Part shown: positions 38,904 through 48,319 of the stretch, piece after piece
Layout: each line of letters starts with the position of its first letter
How positions within the stretch are numbered: position 1 is the stretch's first letter
NCBI RefSeq assembly: GCF_023109105.1
Contig: NZ_JALDTZ010000001.1
Location: 182,446 to 246,445, forward strand
DNA from: Streptococcus mitis
Lineage (GTDB): Bacteria > Bacillota > Bacilli > Lactobacillales > Streptococcaceae
Reading direction: 5' to 3'
DNA length: 64,000 nucleotides
Translations under genes and position numbers: made by a program
The notes under the pieces: model-generated
What the model was told of the DNA's origin: nothing
What the model saw: only the letters and a program-made list of their open reading frames with translations
The model's database searches: none

Positions 38904-41186
38904 ATGCGTTTTAATCAATTCAGTTATTTAGCGCTACAAAGAGATACAATTATCTTTGAATTAAAAAAGTATGGATTTGATTTAGCAGTCAACATTACAA
39001 ATAAAAAAATGCTTGAAGCGTTTCTCATTCGTTTCTTTTTTAATTATAAGGATAGTACCTATCCTCTATCTAGTTTAGCAGTTGATAAAGAAACTGATTT
39101 ACTGACATTTTTTCAGTCAGAAAAGGATTTAACTGCAGATATTTTTTATACTGTTGCTTTTCAACTTTTAGGCTTTTCTTACTTGGTTGACTTTGAAGAC
39201 AGTGATGTTTTTCGTAAAGAGACTGGATTTCCTATTGTATACGGTGACTTGATTGAAAATCTCTATCAGTTACTCAATACTCGCACCAAAAAGGGGAATC
39301 TCCTGATTGATCAACTGGTAAGTGACGGTCTTATTCCTGAGGAGAATACCTACCACTACTTTAACGGCAAGAGCTTGGCTACTTTTTCCAGCCATGATGT
39401 CATTCGTGAAGTCGTTTACGTTGAATCTCGTGTCGATACTGACCAAAAAGGGCTCCCAGACTTAGTCAAGGTCAGCATTATTCGTCCTCGTTATGACGGA
39501 CAAATCCCTGCTATCATGACTGCAAGTCCCTATCATCAGGGAACAAATGACAAGGCTAGTGACAAGGCTCTCTACAAGATGGAGGACGAACTTGAAGTCA
39601 AACCTCCTCACAAGATTGAGCTAGAAGAACTTCAACTAAATCTCATTCAACCCCAAAGTCAAGCTGAGCTTGTGTCAGAAGCTGAGGAAAAGTTAACGCA
39701 CATCAACGCTAGCTATAGTCTCAACGATTACTTCCTTCCACGAGGATTTGCCAATCTTTATGTCTCAGGTGTTGGCACCAAAGACTCCACAGGTTTCATG
39801 ACTAATGGGGACTACCAGCAAATCGAGGCTTATAAAAATGTCATCGATTGGCTCAACGGTCGTTGCCGTGCCTTTACTGACCACACGCGCCAGCGTCAAG
39901 TCAAGGCTGATTGGTCAAACGGAAAAGTAGCTACAACTGGACTGTCCTATCTAGGTACCATGTCCAATGGTTTAGCGACTACAGGTGTCGATGGTTTAGA
40001 AGTTATCATTGCCGAGGCTGGCATTTCATCTTGGTACAACTACTATCGTGAAAACGGTCTGGTAACTAGCCCAGGCGGTTATCCAGGAGAGGACTTTGAC
40101 TCCCTTGCTGAACTGACCTACTCTCGTAATCTATTAGCTGGCGACTATATTCGTGGAAATGAGGCTCACCAAGCTGACTTAGAAAAAGTAAAAGAGCAAC
40201 TGGATCGCAAATCTGGCGACTACAATCAGTTTTGGCATGACCGCAATTATCTGCTCAATGCCCATAAGGTAAAGGCAGAGGTTGTCTTCACCCATGGTTC
40301 TCAGGATTGGAATGTCAAGCCACTTCATGTTTACCAGATGTTCCACGCTCTTCCAGCTCATATCAATAAGCATCTCTTTTTCCATAATGGTGCACATGTG
40401 TATATGAACAACTGGCAGTCCATTGACTTCCGTGAATCTATGAATGCCTTATTGACTAAGAAATTATTGGGTCAAGATACAGATTTCCAACTTCCTACTG
40501 TCATCTGGCAGGACAATACCACTCCTCAGACTTGGCTATCACTTGATAACTTTAGTGAGCAAGAAAACTTTGAAACCTTCTCACTCGGTCAAGAAGAGCA
40601 AGTTATTCAAAACCAGTACTCAGATAAGGATTTTGAGCGCTATGGTAAAACATACCAGACCTTCAATACAGAACTCTATCAAGGGAAAGCCAATCAAATT
40701 ACCATTGACCTTCCTGTGACCAAGAACGTTCACTTAAACGGTCGCGCTCAGCTCAATCTTCGTATCAAATCCAGTACAAACAAGGGGCTCTTATCTGCCC
40801 AACTGCTAGAATTTGGACAAAAGAAATACCTACAATCTTATCCAGCTGTTTTAAGTGCTAGAACCATTGACAACGGTCGCTATCACATGTTGGAAAATCT
40901 CTGTGAATTGCCATTTAGACCAGATGCTCAACGAGTCGTGACAAAAGGCTACCTTAATTTGCAAAATAGAAATGATTTACTGTTAGTAGAGGATATTACT
41001 GCAGATGAATGGATGGATATCCAGTTTGAACTGCAACCAACTATTTATAAGTTAAAAGAAGGAGACACTCTCCGTTTAGTCCTCTATACTACTGACTTTG
41101 AAATCACCATACGTGACAATACCGCTTACCAGCTGACTGTCGATCTTGAACAGTCTACTCTTATCCTACCTTGTCAAAAGGTATAA
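38904..41186 (+). CDS. pepX: Xaa-Pro dipeptidyl-peptidase (X-prolyl dipeptidyl aminopeptidase)
   Basis: A cytoplasmic serine peptidase that releases X-Pro dipeptides from peptides, 760 residues. Catalytic Ser348 lies in [12 protein letters not shown]. Later segments carry the Asp and His ([11 protein letters not shown] and [10 protein letters not shown]). The N-terminal helical domain and the C-terminal jelly-roll are present. A GGAGG site precedes the ATG. The 3' third of the gene is repeated in decayed form immediately downstream. Confidence 0.97.
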   Translation: MRFNQFSYLALQRDTIIFELKKYGFDLAVNITNKKMLEAFLIRFFFNYKDSTYPLSSLAVDKETDLLTFFQSEKDLTADIFYTVAFQLLGFSYLVDFEDSDVFRKETGFPIVYGDLIENLYQLLNTRTKKGNLLIDQLVSDGLIPEENTYHYFNGKSLATFSSHDVIREVVYVESRVDTDQKGLPDLVKVSIIRPRYDGQIPAIMTASPYHQGTNDKASDKALYKMEDELEVKPPHKIELEELQLNLIQPQSQAELVSEAEEKLTHINASYSLNDYFLPRGFANLYVSGVGTKDSTGFMTNGDYQQIEAYKNVIDWLNGRCRAFTDHTRQRQVKADWSNGKVATTGLSYLGTMSNGLATTGVDGLEVIIAEAGISSWYNYYRENGLVTSPGGYPGEDFDSLAELTYSRNLLAGDYIRGNEAHQADLEKVKEQLDRKSGDYNQFWHDRNYLLNAHKVKAEVVFTHGSQDWNVKPLHVYQMFHALPAHINKHLFFHNGAHVYMNNWQSIDFRESMNALLTKKLLGQDTDFQLPTVIWQDNTTPQTWLSLDNFSEQENFETFSLGQEEQVIQNQYSDKDFERYGKTYQTFNTELYQGKANQITIDLPVTKNVHLNGRAQLNLRIKSSTNKGLLSAQLLEFGQKKYLQSYPAVLSARTIDNGRYHMLENLCELPFRPDAQRVVTKGYLNLQNRNDLLLVEDITADEWMDIQFELQPTIYKLKEGDTLRLVLYTTDFEITIRDNTAYQLTVDLEQSTLILPCQKV

Positions 41187-41241
41187 GGAACCAAACTTTC
41201 AATATAGAAGGATTCTAAGGAAAAGTCAATCACATGAGCTT

Positions 41242-41698
41242 TTACCTTCCTATAATCCATGATTTCCATTTGAACAGTCAAACTAAACATAAACTTCGTA
41301 TCAAATTCAATCCCAGGATGTACTTAGAATAAATCTACAGATGGAGTTTGGAGAGAAGATACTAACAACCCTAACCAACATGTGTAACCCTCTAAACTAC
41401 ACGCTACCCTCCACATGTTGGACAATCTCTGTGAATTGCCCTTTAGCGTAAATTCACAACAAGCCGTGACATAAGGCTACCCTAATTGAATGATTTACTG
41501 TCATTAAAGAACATCAATGTAGAAGAACGGATAGATATCCCATTCATCTACACTCAACTAGTGACAAGTTAGACGAAGGAGATTTTCTCCATATAGTTCT
41601 TTATACTACTGACTTTGAAATCATCATACGTGACAATACCGCTTACCACCCGACTGACATCTTCGTTCAGTCCATGCTTTCTGTACCTAGTACAAGGA
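41242..41698 (+). pseudogene. Decayed tandem copy of the pepX 3' end
   Basis: This segment aligns with 40704-41186 of pepX. Anchors are CTTCGTATCAAAT, CACATGTTGG, ATCTCTGTGAATTGCC, TATACTACTGACTTTGAAAT and CATACGTGACAATACCGC. It covers roughly the last 160 codons, offset by 517-538 bp, with small indels. In-frame stops have arisen; for example ACAAAA has become ACATAA after GTG. No start codon or ribosome site serves it. It fills the 522-bp gap between pepX and the ArgR-family gene. Confidence 0.85.
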
Positions 41699-41708
41699 GT
41701 AATATTTT

Positions 41709-42179
41709 ATGAATAAATCTGAACACCGACACCAACTCATACGAGCTCTTGTAACGAAAAACAAGATTCATACTCAAGCTGAGCTACAAGCTCTTCTTGC
41801 CGATAATGATATTCAAGTTACACAAGCAACTCTTTCAAGAGATATTAAAAGTATGAACCTCTCAAAAGTACGAGAAGAAGACAACTCTTACTACGTGCTC
41901 AATACAGGTTCCATCTCAAAATGGGAAAAACGTCTTGAAATCTACATGGAAGATGCTCTCGTCTTGATGCGCCCAGTTCAGAACCAAGTCCTACTCAAAA
42001 CCCTTCCTGGACTGGCTCAATCCTTTGGTTCTATCATTGATGCCTTGAGCTTCCCTGACGCTATCGCTACCCTCTGTGGTGACGATGTCTGTCTTGTCAT
42101 CTGTGAAGATGCAGAAGCTGCCCAAAAATGCTTTGAAGAACTGAAAAAATTCGCCCCACCATTTTTCTTTGAAGAATAA
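41709..42179 (+). CDS. ArgR-family transcriptional regulator
   Basis: A 156-residue ArgR homologue, divergent from the copy at 18840. The N-terminal winged helix carries [19 protein letters not shown]. The C-terminal domain has [16 protein letters not shown] where classic repressors have GDDT. Streptococci carry several ArgR-type proteins that can act together on arginine genes; which role this one has cannot be told. An AAGGAG site lies about 12 nt upstream of the ATG. No clear promoter is visible, so read-through from pepX is possible. A terminator follows. Confidence 0.85.
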   Translation: MNKSEHRHQLIRALVTKNKIHTQAELQALLADNDIQVTQATLSRDIKSMNLSKVREEDNSYYVLNTGSISKWEKRLEIYMEDALVLMRPVQNQVLLKTLPGLAQSFGSIIDALSFPDAIATLCGDDVCLVICEDAEAAQKCFEELKKFAPPFFFEE

Positions 42180-42183
42180 CAAA

Positions 42184-42215
42184 ATTCCGTGTCTCATGTG
42201 GCACGGAATCTTTTT
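42184..42215 (+). terminator. Terminator of the ArgR-family gene
   Basis: ATTCCGTG (42184-42191) pairs with CACGGAAT (42202-42209), followed by CTTTTT. Confidence 0.85.
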
Positions 42216-42223
42216 ATCTATTT

Positions 42224-42428
42224 TATACTCAATGAAAATCAAAGAGCAAACTAGGAAACTAGCCTCAGGTTGCTCAAAACAGTGTTTTGAGGTTGTGGAT
42301 AGAACTGACGGAGTCAGCTCAAAGCACTGCTTTGAGGTTGTAGATAAGACTGACGGAGTCAGTCACATATATAATATATAATCCAAGGCGACGTTGACGT
42401 GGTTTGAAGAGATTTTCGAATAGTATTA
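42224..42428 (-). repeat. BOX element with two boxB units (C-B-B-A order on the plus strand)
   Basis: boxC-like sequence begins TATACTCAATG at 42224. Two 45-bp boxB units follow head to tail (42272-42316 and 42317-42361). Each contains a small hairpin (AAAACAGTGTTTT, AAAGCACTGCTTT) and ends GACGGAGTCA. A 20-bp AT stretch and boxA (AAGGCGACGTTGACGTGG) end the element with AGTATTA. The last bases provide the stop codon of the gene on the minus strand. Confidence 0.92.
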
Positions 42429-42584
42429 CTGAGATGGATTATCTTTTTGGGTTCGTGCCAACCTCAAAGCACGATTTGGATTGAGACGATTAAATAGTTC
42501 TTCCAATTTCTTTTCATTCCAAACGTCTGCGGCAGAAACAAAATTGCCATCCGCATCTCGGAAAGATATCGGTTTATCTCCCAT
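42426..42584 (-). CDS. Conserved 52-residue protein of unknown function downstream of obgE
   Basis: A short ORF, MGDKPISFRDADGNFVSAAD with a charged helical remainder ending TQKDNPSQ. An AGGAG ribosome site lies 6 nt before the ATG, and the gene starts 9 bp after the obgE stop, so it is the last cistron of obgE. I recall a nearly identical small protein at this place in S. pneumoniae, which argues that it is real. No domain is recognised. Its stop codon lies within the end of the adjacent BOX element. Confidence 0.75.
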   Translation of the reverse strand: MGDKPISFRDADGNFVSAADVWNEKKLEELFNRLNPNRALRLARTQKDNPSQ

Positions 42585-42593
42585 ACCAGTCTC

Positions 42594-43904
42594 CTAGTCT
42601 ACAAATTCAAACTCAAATTTACCAATGCGGACCAAGTCACCATCTTTAGCACCACGCGCACGAAGGGCTTCATCAACCCCCATACCACGAAGCTGACGGG
42701 CAAATTTCATAACTGATTCGTCACGGTCAAAGTTGGTCATATTAAAGAGTTTCATGAGTTTTTCACCAGAAAGTACCCATGTCGCATCATCATCACGACT
42801 AATTTCAAAGGCTTTTTCTTCCTCGTCAAATCCATAGTAAGCTTCTTCTTCCATATCGGATTCGTCGTAGAGTAAGAATTCTGGTGTCTTGTCTAACAAT
42901 TCAGCTGTTGCATCCAAAAGCGTTGCTAGACCTTGCTTAGTCAAACCAGATATTGGGAAGATAGCTGGTAACTCTTCAAATTCATCGTAGTTTTCAGCTA
43001 ATTTCTTCTTGAATTCTTCAAGATTTTCCTGACTTTCAGGCATATCCATCTTATTGGCTACAATAATCTGTGGACGCTCCATGAGACGAAGATTGTATGA
43101 CTCCAACTCCTTATTGATAGCTAGGTAGTCCTCATAAGGATCACGGCTTTCGCTAGCTGACATATCAATGATGTGAAGGATAACGCGAGTACGCTCAATA
43201 TGGCGAAGGAACTGAGTCCCCAAGCCCACACCTTGACTAGCGCCTTCGATCAAACCAGGGAGGTCTGCCACAGCAAAGGACTCACCTGACTGGGTACGGA
43301 CCATACCAAGATTAGGAACGATTGTTGTAAAGTGGTAGGCACCAATTTTAGGTTTTGCAGAGGTAATCACACTAAGTAGAGTTGATTTACCAACTGAAGG
43401 GAAGCCAACCAAACCAACATCCGCAAGGATTTTAAGTTCTAACTGTAACTCACGCTCCTGACCAGGTTCTCCATTTTCAGAAATCTCTGGAGCAGGATTT
43501 TTTGGTGTCGCAAAACGGATATTCCCACGACCACCTCGACCACCGTGAGCAACGATAAACTCTTGACCGTGCTCAATCAAGTCAGTGATGACTTTTCCAG
43601 TCTCAGCATCACGCACAGTTGTCCCTTGAGGTACACGAACAATCAAGTCTTCTGCACCACGACCATGCATTCCTTTGGTCATTCCTTTTTCACCAGAATC
43701 AGCCTTGAAATGGCGATTGTAGCGGAAATCCATCAAAGTACGTAGTCCTTCGTCTACAACGAAGACCACATTACCTCCACGACCTCCGTCACCACCCCAA
43801 GGACCACCATTAGGAACATATTTTTCACGGCGAAAGGCAACCATACCATCGCCACCATTACCAGCCTTGACCTTAATCTTAGCTGTATCTAAAAACATAC
43901 TCAT
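42594..43904 (-). CDS. obgE: GTPase Obg
   Basis: An essential ribosome-associated GTPase of 436 residues. The N-terminal glycine-rich Obg fold ([20 protein letters not shown]) is followed by the G domain with [12 protein letters not shown] and DLPGLIEGA, then NKMD. The C-terminal OCT domain ends GKFEFEFVD. It lies downstream of the DUF4044 terminator and upstream of the 52-residue gene. Confidence 0.97.
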   Translation of the reverse strand: MSMFLDTAKIKVKAGNGGDGMVAFRREKYVPNGGPWGGDGGRGGNVVFVVDEGLRTLMDFRYNRHFKADSGEKGMTKGMHGRGAEDLIVRVPQGTTVRDAETGKVITDLIEHGQEFIVAHGGRGGRGNIRFATPKNPAPEISENGEPGQERELQLELKILADVGLVGFPSVGKSTLLSVITSAKPKIGAYHFTTIVPNLGMVRTQSGESFAVADLPGLIEGASQGVGLGTQFLRHIERTRVILHIIDMSASESRDPYEDYLAINKELESYNLRLMERPQIIVANKMDMPESQENLEEFKKKLAENYDEFEELPAIFPISGLTKQGLATLLDATAELLDKTPEFLLYDESDMEEEAYYGFDEEEKAFEISRDDDATWVLSGEKLMKLFNMTNFDRDESVMKFARQLRGMGVDEALRARGAKDGDLVRIGKFEFEFVD

Positions 43905-43920
43905 TTTTTCTTCTCACTTT

Positions 43921-43943
43921 AAAAAAGGGCTGGGAAATCCCAG
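43921..43943 (-). terminator. Terminator after the DUF4044 gene
   Basis: CTGGGAAATCCCAG (43930-43943) forms a short GC-rich hairpin followed on the minus strand by CCCTTTTTT. It ends the cpoA operon just before obgE. Confidence 0.75.
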
Positions 43944-43966
43944 TCACAAAATTTCTTAAATCTATT

Positions 43967-44101
43967 TTATAGATTACTGAGGGCACCGATTGCAGTTGCA
44001 AAAATCCCCAAAATACTTGCTACTAACATGATAAGCACGATAAGCAAGGTTAATTTCTCAAACATCGTTTTTTTACGTTTTCCATTATCTCCGAATGCCA
44101 T
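43967..44101 (-). CDS. DUF4044 small membrane protein, 44 residues
   Basis: A short basic N-terminus (MAFGDNGKRKKTMFEKL) is followed by a single hydrophobic segment of about 22 residues and GALSNL. This matches the DUF4044 family of tiny Lactobacillales membrane proteins. An AAGGAGAG site precedes the ATG. It is the last gene of cpoA-glycosyltransferase-pspC and is followed by a terminator. Function unknown; location suggests a membrane-related role. Confidence 0.8.
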   Translation of the reverse strand: MAFGDNGKRKKTMFEKLTLLIVLIMLVASILGIFATAIGALSNL

Positions 44102-44159
44102 TTTTCTCTCCTTCGTTACATTCTATTTTCTATTATCTTAGCATGAATTTAGCTAGTTT

Positions 44160-44351
44160 TCAATAGTCACTTGCTACAGGCGCAATAATCCATAAAATGA
44201 TATAGGCTACAATTCCAACTCCGTAACAGCAAGCAAGGACTCCCCATATTACGCGTACGATAGTAGGATCCATATCTAAATAATGGGCCACCCCAGCACA
44301 GACACCAGCAATCTTTTGGTCACGACCACTTCTCATTAATTGTTTTTTCAT
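44160..44351 (-). CDS. PspC domain membrane protein
   Basis: A 63-residue protein consisting of one PspC (phage-shock protein C) domain. It has RSGRDQKIAGVCAGVAHYLD and PTIVRVIWGVL, then a hydrophobic segment to IILWIIAP. PspC domains sense or buffer membrane stress in other bacteria. Here the gene sits 14 bp behind a glycolipid glucosyltransferase, so a link to membrane composition is plausible but not shown. Confidence 0.85.
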   Translation of the reverse strand: MKKQLMRSGRDQKIAGVCAGVAHYLDMDPTIVRVIWGVLACCYGVGIVAYIILWIIAPVASDY

Positions 44352-44365
44352 AACTTGTCCTCTTT

Positions 44366-45691
44366 CTATTCTTCACGGTCTTTCCAATAATCTCTCATGC
44401 TGATTAACTGTGTTTTTGAAGCCTTCAGCATCCGTCTAGAGCCTTTTACAGGCACAGCAACGACCTGTTGTGGTAGATACAAAACTGTCTTAAAGATACG
44501 ATGAGTGACCGTATCCTCTTTAGCTAAATCTTTTTCGAAATTATTAGAAATAATAGCATCCAGATAAAATTCTTGAACCCGTTTTCCAAAGTTCTCGGCT
44601 GAAATCTCATATAATTTCGCTGATAAGGCATGCTCATTCATATCTGGTGTTGCAATCAGAGCCTCTAAAATGGCTCCAGCCAAGTCATGTTCTCCATAGT
44701 ACAAGGTCCCAAACATCTTGTCATTGATGAGATTGTCCAGATAAGGATTTCCGTGAGCAATGACAGGCGTTCCACTGGCTAAGCTTTCCAAGTATGTCAA
44801 ACCTTGAGTCTCACTTGTTGATGCCGAGATGAAGAAATCTGCAGCCTTATAGTAAAGAGCGGTCTCACTAGGAGCGATCATCCCTGTAAAGACAACGGAG
44901 TCTTGAATCTCTAGTTTCTGGGCTTGCTCTTTAAGGTCATCCAGATAAGGGCCATCACCAGCAACTACCAGTTTAACCTTGTCTTCCTCTTTCAGAACTT
45001 CTGCAAATGCTGCTAAAACTGCTTGAATATTTTTTTCATAGGAAATTCTGGAAAGACTCAGCAACATCTGTTCATCATCTTGAATCCCTAATTTACTACG
45101 CAGTTCTTTCAAATTTTCCTGCTTGATTTCTGGACGCTCAAACTTAGCTAATTCAATCCCAGTAGGAATGACTCGTTTTTCAACCTTGACCTTATAGTCA
45201 GATAGCAAATCACGGACAATCTCACTCGGACAAACAACCCCATCCACGTCATGCAGGAAACCTCTTACTAAGTACTTGACCATACTAGGACGAATCAACA
45301 ACCCCTTGGCAATATAATGCACATAGTCTTCATACTGGGTGTGATAGGTATGAATAACTGGAATTTCCAGTTCACGCGCAATCCAAATCCCCAACAAGCC
45401 AAGAGAAAATTCTGTCTGAGTATGGATAATATCTAGCTGATACTGTTTGGCAATTTCAAGCGCCTTACTAAAACCTCGGTAGGCAAAGCGACGATCCTTA
45501 AAAGCAAAGAAGGGAACACTTGGAATACGAATAATTTGCCAATCTTCGTAGCGATTGACATCCTTATCTGTCGTCGTAAAGATAAAAACAGCATGCCCCT
45601 GCTTTTCAAGTTCTGTTTTTAAGGTTCGAATACTGGTCGCAACACCAGAAACCTGAGGAAAATAGGTATCTGTAAATAAACCAATTCGCAT
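44366..45691 (-). CDS. Glycosyltransferase, probable 1,2-diacylglycerol 3-glucosyltransferase
   Basis: A 441-residue GT-B enzyme of family GT4. The N-terminal Rossmann part opens MRIGLFTDTYFPQVSGVATS. The nucleotide-sugar domain carries VVAGDGPYLDDL and the EX7E-type segment ETQGLTYLESLASGTPVI. In mitis streptococci the gene paired with cpoA makes monoglucosyl-diacylglycerol, the acceptor for CpoA; function is assigned by that context. The C-terminus is basic (KGSRRMLKASKTQL), suiting membrane binding. It is 15 bp downstream of cpoA. Confidence 0.85.
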   Translation of the reverse strand: MRIGLFTDTYFPQVSGVATSIRTLKTELEKQGHAVFIFTTTDKDVNRYEDWQIIRIPSVPFFAFKDRRFAYRGFSKALEIAKQYQLDIIHTQTEFSLGLLGIWIARELEIPVIHTYHTQYEDYVHYIAKGLLIRPSMVKYLVRGFLHDVDGVVCPSEIVRDLLSDYKVKVEKRVIPTGIELAKFERPEIKQENLKELRSKLGIQDDEQMLLSLSRISYEKNIQAVLAAFAEVLKEEDKVKLVVAGDGPYLDDLKEQAQKLEIQDSVVFTGMIAPSETALYYKAADFFISASTSETQGLTYLESLASGTPVIAHGNPYLDNLINDKMFGTLYYGEHDLAGAILEALIATPDMNEHALSAKLYEISAENFGKRVQEFYLDAIISNNFEKDLAKEDTVTHRIFKTVLYLPQQVVAVPVKGSRRMLKASKTQLISMRDYWKDREE

Positions 45692-45706
45692 AGATTACCT
45701 CACTTT

Positions 45707-46750
45707 TTATTTTCTCCCTAAAGCGGCTTGTTTCTCATAAAAGTCCAACCAGATTTGTAACAGATGCTCTTCAGAATACTCTCGGGAAATATTCTTAGCT
45801 TTTTCTTTGAGGTCTTTTAAGGCAGCAGGATTTGCTTGATATTCTAAAATAGCCTCTTTCATCTCTTCTCTATCTGCTGTTGCCCGATAATTTCCCTCTA
45901 AAATCACCTTATAGAGATCCAAATCACGCAACATAATAGGAGCTTCGCAACTGGCAGCCTCTAAAATAGTCATCGGAAAAAGCTCATTATAACTAGGCAA
46001 CAAGAAAAGATCCGCTAAAGCATACAACTCACGCATTCGCTCTGGTGACACAATGCCTGGAAAAATCAAATTTTCAGGTGGATTTTCCATAATTTTCTTA
46101 TAGCGTTCATAACCATCTGTCATGCCACCAAAAGAGAAACCACCCGCCCAGATAAAGGTAATCTGAGGCAATTCCTCAGCTAAACGGATAAAATCATCAA
46201 TCCCTTTGCGTTTCTGAACTTGACCAGCACCTACTACGATAAACTGATTGTCACTAACACCAAGTTCTGTTCGCAGTCTCGCAACCTCTTCTTGTGGAAG
46301 TGGATGCCATTTTTCCTTGTTGACAAAGTTAGGAATATAGGTCACTTTTTCACGTGGAATACCAGCTGCTACCAAATCCTCAATAAACATAGGATTGACC
46401 ACCACCAAGTGCTCCATCCGGTTGTAAAAAGAAAATACATAACGTTTGACAATTCCCTTTAAGAAAAATGGAATTTTCAAACTCCCCTCAAGTGTATCAG
46501 GTAAGAAATGAACATAGCCAATTTTTCTCCCTGAGCGTTTTTTTTGGAAGGTTGATAAATAATAGGGGAAATCAATCGTATGAAAGTGAGTTACATCTGC
46601 CTCGATTGGAAGATTTTCTGTAACAATCAAATGGTCCTTGGCGTCACGCTGAAGAAGACGAACTAGTTCACGGTAGGCACCTGAAACTCCTTGTCCTGCT
46701 ACTTTCTCACTTGAACTCAACATATTGATGCGTAATTTCTTTTTTTCCAT
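45707..46750 (-). CDS. cpoA: CpoA-type glycolipid glycosyltransferase (galactosyl/glucosyl-glucosyl-diacylglycerol synthase)
   Basis: A 347-residue GT4 enzyme that adds the second sugar to monoglucosyl-diacylglycerol. Sequence marks are KVAGQGVSGAYRELVRLL, VVGAGQVQKRKGIDDFI and the EX7E segment NELFPMTILEAASCEAP. In S. pneumoniae cpoA mutations change membrane glycolipids and beta-lactam response. The ATG at 46750 gives the usual protein start MEKKKLRINML. It has no Shine-Dalgarno; instead TATAAT ends only 7 nt upstream, so the mRNA may be leaderless. The open frame upstream of this ATG contains the promoter and is not used. Confidence 0.87.
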   Translation of the reverse strand: MEKKKLRINMLSSSEKVAGQGVSGAYRELVRLLQRDAKDHLIVTENLPIEADVTHFHTIDFPYYLSTFQKKRSGRKIGYVHFLPDTLEGSLKIPFFLKGIVKRYVFSFYNRMEHLVVVNPMFIEDLVAAGIPREKVTYIPNFVNKEKWHPLPQEEVARLRTELGVSDNQFIVVGAGQVQKRKGIDDFIRLAEELPQITFIWAGGFSFGGMTDGYERYKKIMENPPENLIFPGIVSPERMRELYALADLFLLPSYNELFPMTILEAASCEAPIMLRDLDLYKVILEGNYRATADREEMKEAILEYQANPAALKDLKEKAKNISREYSEEHLLQIWLDFYEKQAALGRK

Positions 46751-46757
46751 AGCTACT

Positions 46758-46766
46758 ATTATATCA
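46758..46766 (-). promoter_or_regulatory. Extended -10 directly in front of the cpoA ATG
   Basis: TGATATAAT on the minus strand (hexamer 46758-46763), then AGTAGCT and the ATG at 46750. Transcription would begin at or next to the A of the start codon. Confidence 0.65.
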
Positions 46767-46796
46767 TTTTCTTTGAATAAAATCAGCAAAAGAAAG

Positions 46797-46848
46797 GAGA
46801 GACTAGAGGAAAAGAGGGGAAATTTCCTCTGCTTTCCAAGGGTCTCTC
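46797..46848 (-). terminator. Terminator after the DUF59 gene
   Basis: GAGAGAC (46797-46803) pairs with GTCTCTC (46842-46848), enclosing a second stem (GGAAA..AGAGG / CCTCT..TTTCC). T-rich sequence follows on the minus strand. It ends dnaG-rpoD-DUF59. Confidence 0.75.
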
Positions 46849-46864
46849 ACATGTTTTTATATGT

Positions 46865-47194
46865 TTACTTAATGCCTAGGGCAATGCGTGCATAGCGACT
46901 CATTTTTTCAACTGTCCAGGCTGGATACCAAACTAATTTGACCTCAGTATCCGTTACTTCTGGAACCTCTGTCATGGCATCATAAATCTGGTCTGTCAAA
47001 AGGTCAGCTAAGGGACAACCCATAGTTGTCAAAGTCATATCAATCTCTGTTTGCCCTGTGTCGCCGTCAAAACGAATCTCATAAATCAAACCAAGATTGA
47101 CAATATCGATTCCCAACTCAGGGTCGATGACTTCTTCCAAGGCTGTTAAAATCCTTGTTTTTATATTTTCAATTTGCTCTTCTGTATAAGCCAT
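46865..47194 (-). CDS. DUF59/MIP18-family metal-sulfur cluster assembly protein
   Basis: A 109-residue protein with the DUF59 core: ALEEVIDPELGIDIVNLGLI, and MTLTTMGCPLADLL with the conserved cysteine. Family members (SufT, PaaD-like) assist Fe-S cluster delivery; the role in streptococci is inferred. The start at 47194 has a GAGG site; the open frame extends 11 codons into the end of rpoD. It lies 13 bp behind rpoD and shares its transcript. Confidence 0.85.
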   Translation of the reverse strand: MAYTEEQIENIKTRILTALEEVIDPELGIDIVNLGLIYEIRFDGDTGQTEIDMTLTTMGCPLADLLTDQIYDAMTEVPEVTDTEVKLVWYPAWTVEKMSRYARIALGIK

Positions 47195-47207
47195 ATTTTC
47201 CTCACTC

Positions 47208-48317
47208 CTAGTCTTCAATAAAATCACGAAGCGGTTTGCTGCGACTTGGTTGGCGTAGTTTTCTCAAAGCCTTGGCTTCAATCTGACGAATACGCTCACG
47301 GGTTACGTTAAAGACTTTCCCCACATCTTCAAGAGTACGCATTTTTCCATCATCTAACCCAAAACGTAGACGCAGAACATTTTCTTCACGGTCTGTAAGA
47401 GTATCCAAGACCTCATCCAACTGCTCACGCAAGACGATACGAGTTGTATAGTCTACTGGATTTTCAATCACTTCATCTTCGATAAAGTCCCCAAGGTGGC
47501 TATCATCCTCTTCACCGATAGGAGTTTCAAGGGATACTGGTTCTTGGGCAATCTTCAAGATTTCACGAACCTTGTCAGGGGTCATATCCATACGTTCAGC
47601 GATTTGCTCAGGTGTTGGATCTTGACCCAATTCTTGAAGAAGGTTACGCTGTTCACGAACCAATTTATTAATGGTTTCAACCATGTGGACTGGGATACGG
47701 ATAGTACGAGCTTGATCTGCAATAGCACGAGTGATGGCTTGACGAATCCACCAAGTTGCGTAAGTTGAGAACTTGAACCCTTTAGAATAGTCAAACTTGT
47801 CAACTGCCTTCATCAAGCCCATATTTCCTTCTTGAATCAAGTCAAGGAACTGCATACCACGTCCGACATAGCGTTTGGCAATAGAAACAACCAAACGAAG
47901 GTTGGCTTCCGCAAGACGTTGTTTGGCTTCGATATCGCCAGCTTCAACTGCTAGTGCCAATTCTTTTTCCTCTTCATTGGTCAAGAGAGGAACGACACCA
48001 ATCTCTTTCAAGTACATACGGACAGGGTCATTAACCTTAGCCGAAGTTGACCCAATCAAGTCCTCATCACTAAGCTCTGGCTCTTCTTCAGTACTAAGAA
48101 CACGCGCACTTGGGTTCCCTTCGTTATCCGTAATAGAAATTCCTGCATCCTGAATTCGTTGTAAGAGATCTTCAATCCCATCAGCATCCAAGGTAAAAGG
48201 AATAACCAGACTAGTGTTGATATCATCATCTGTTGCTGTCCCTTTTTGTTTATGATTACGGATAAATTCTGCTACTTGTACGTCAAATGTTGTTACTTCT
48301 TTTTGTTTTGTTGCCAT
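47208..48317 (-). CDS. rpoD: Primary sigma factor RpoD (SigA)
   Basis: The 369-residue housekeeping sigma factor. Region 1.2 and region 2 are seen with [36 protein letters not shown] (20 residues) and [14 protein letters not shown], which bind the -10. Region 4.2, which binds the -35, is [18 protein letters not shown]. It follows dnaG by two bases, the usual dnaG-rpoD macromolecular synthesis operon. Confidence 0.98.
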   Translation of the reverse strand: MATKQKEVTTFDVQVAEFIRNHKQKGTATDDDINTSLVIPFTLDADGIEDLLQRIQDAGISITDNEGNPSARVLSTEEEPELSDEDLIGSTSAKVNDPVRMYLKEIGVVPLLTNEEEKELALAVEAGDIEAKQRLAEANLRLVVSIAKRYVGRGMQFLDLIQEGNMGLMKAVDKFDYSKGFKFSTYATWWIRQAITRAIADQARTIRIPVHMVETINKLVREQRNLLQELGQDPTPEQIAERMDMTPDKVREILKIAQEPVSLETPIGEEDDSHLGDFIEDEVIENPVDYTTRIVLREQLDEVLDTLTDREENVLRLRFGLDDGKMRTLEDVGKVFNVTRERIRQIEAKALRKLRQPSRSKPLRDFIED

Positions 48318-48319
48318 TA

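Noticed and set aside
42272..42361. Direct repeats that might suggest a CRISPR array
   Set aside because: They are two adjoining 45-bp boxB units with no spacers; no cas genes are nearby.
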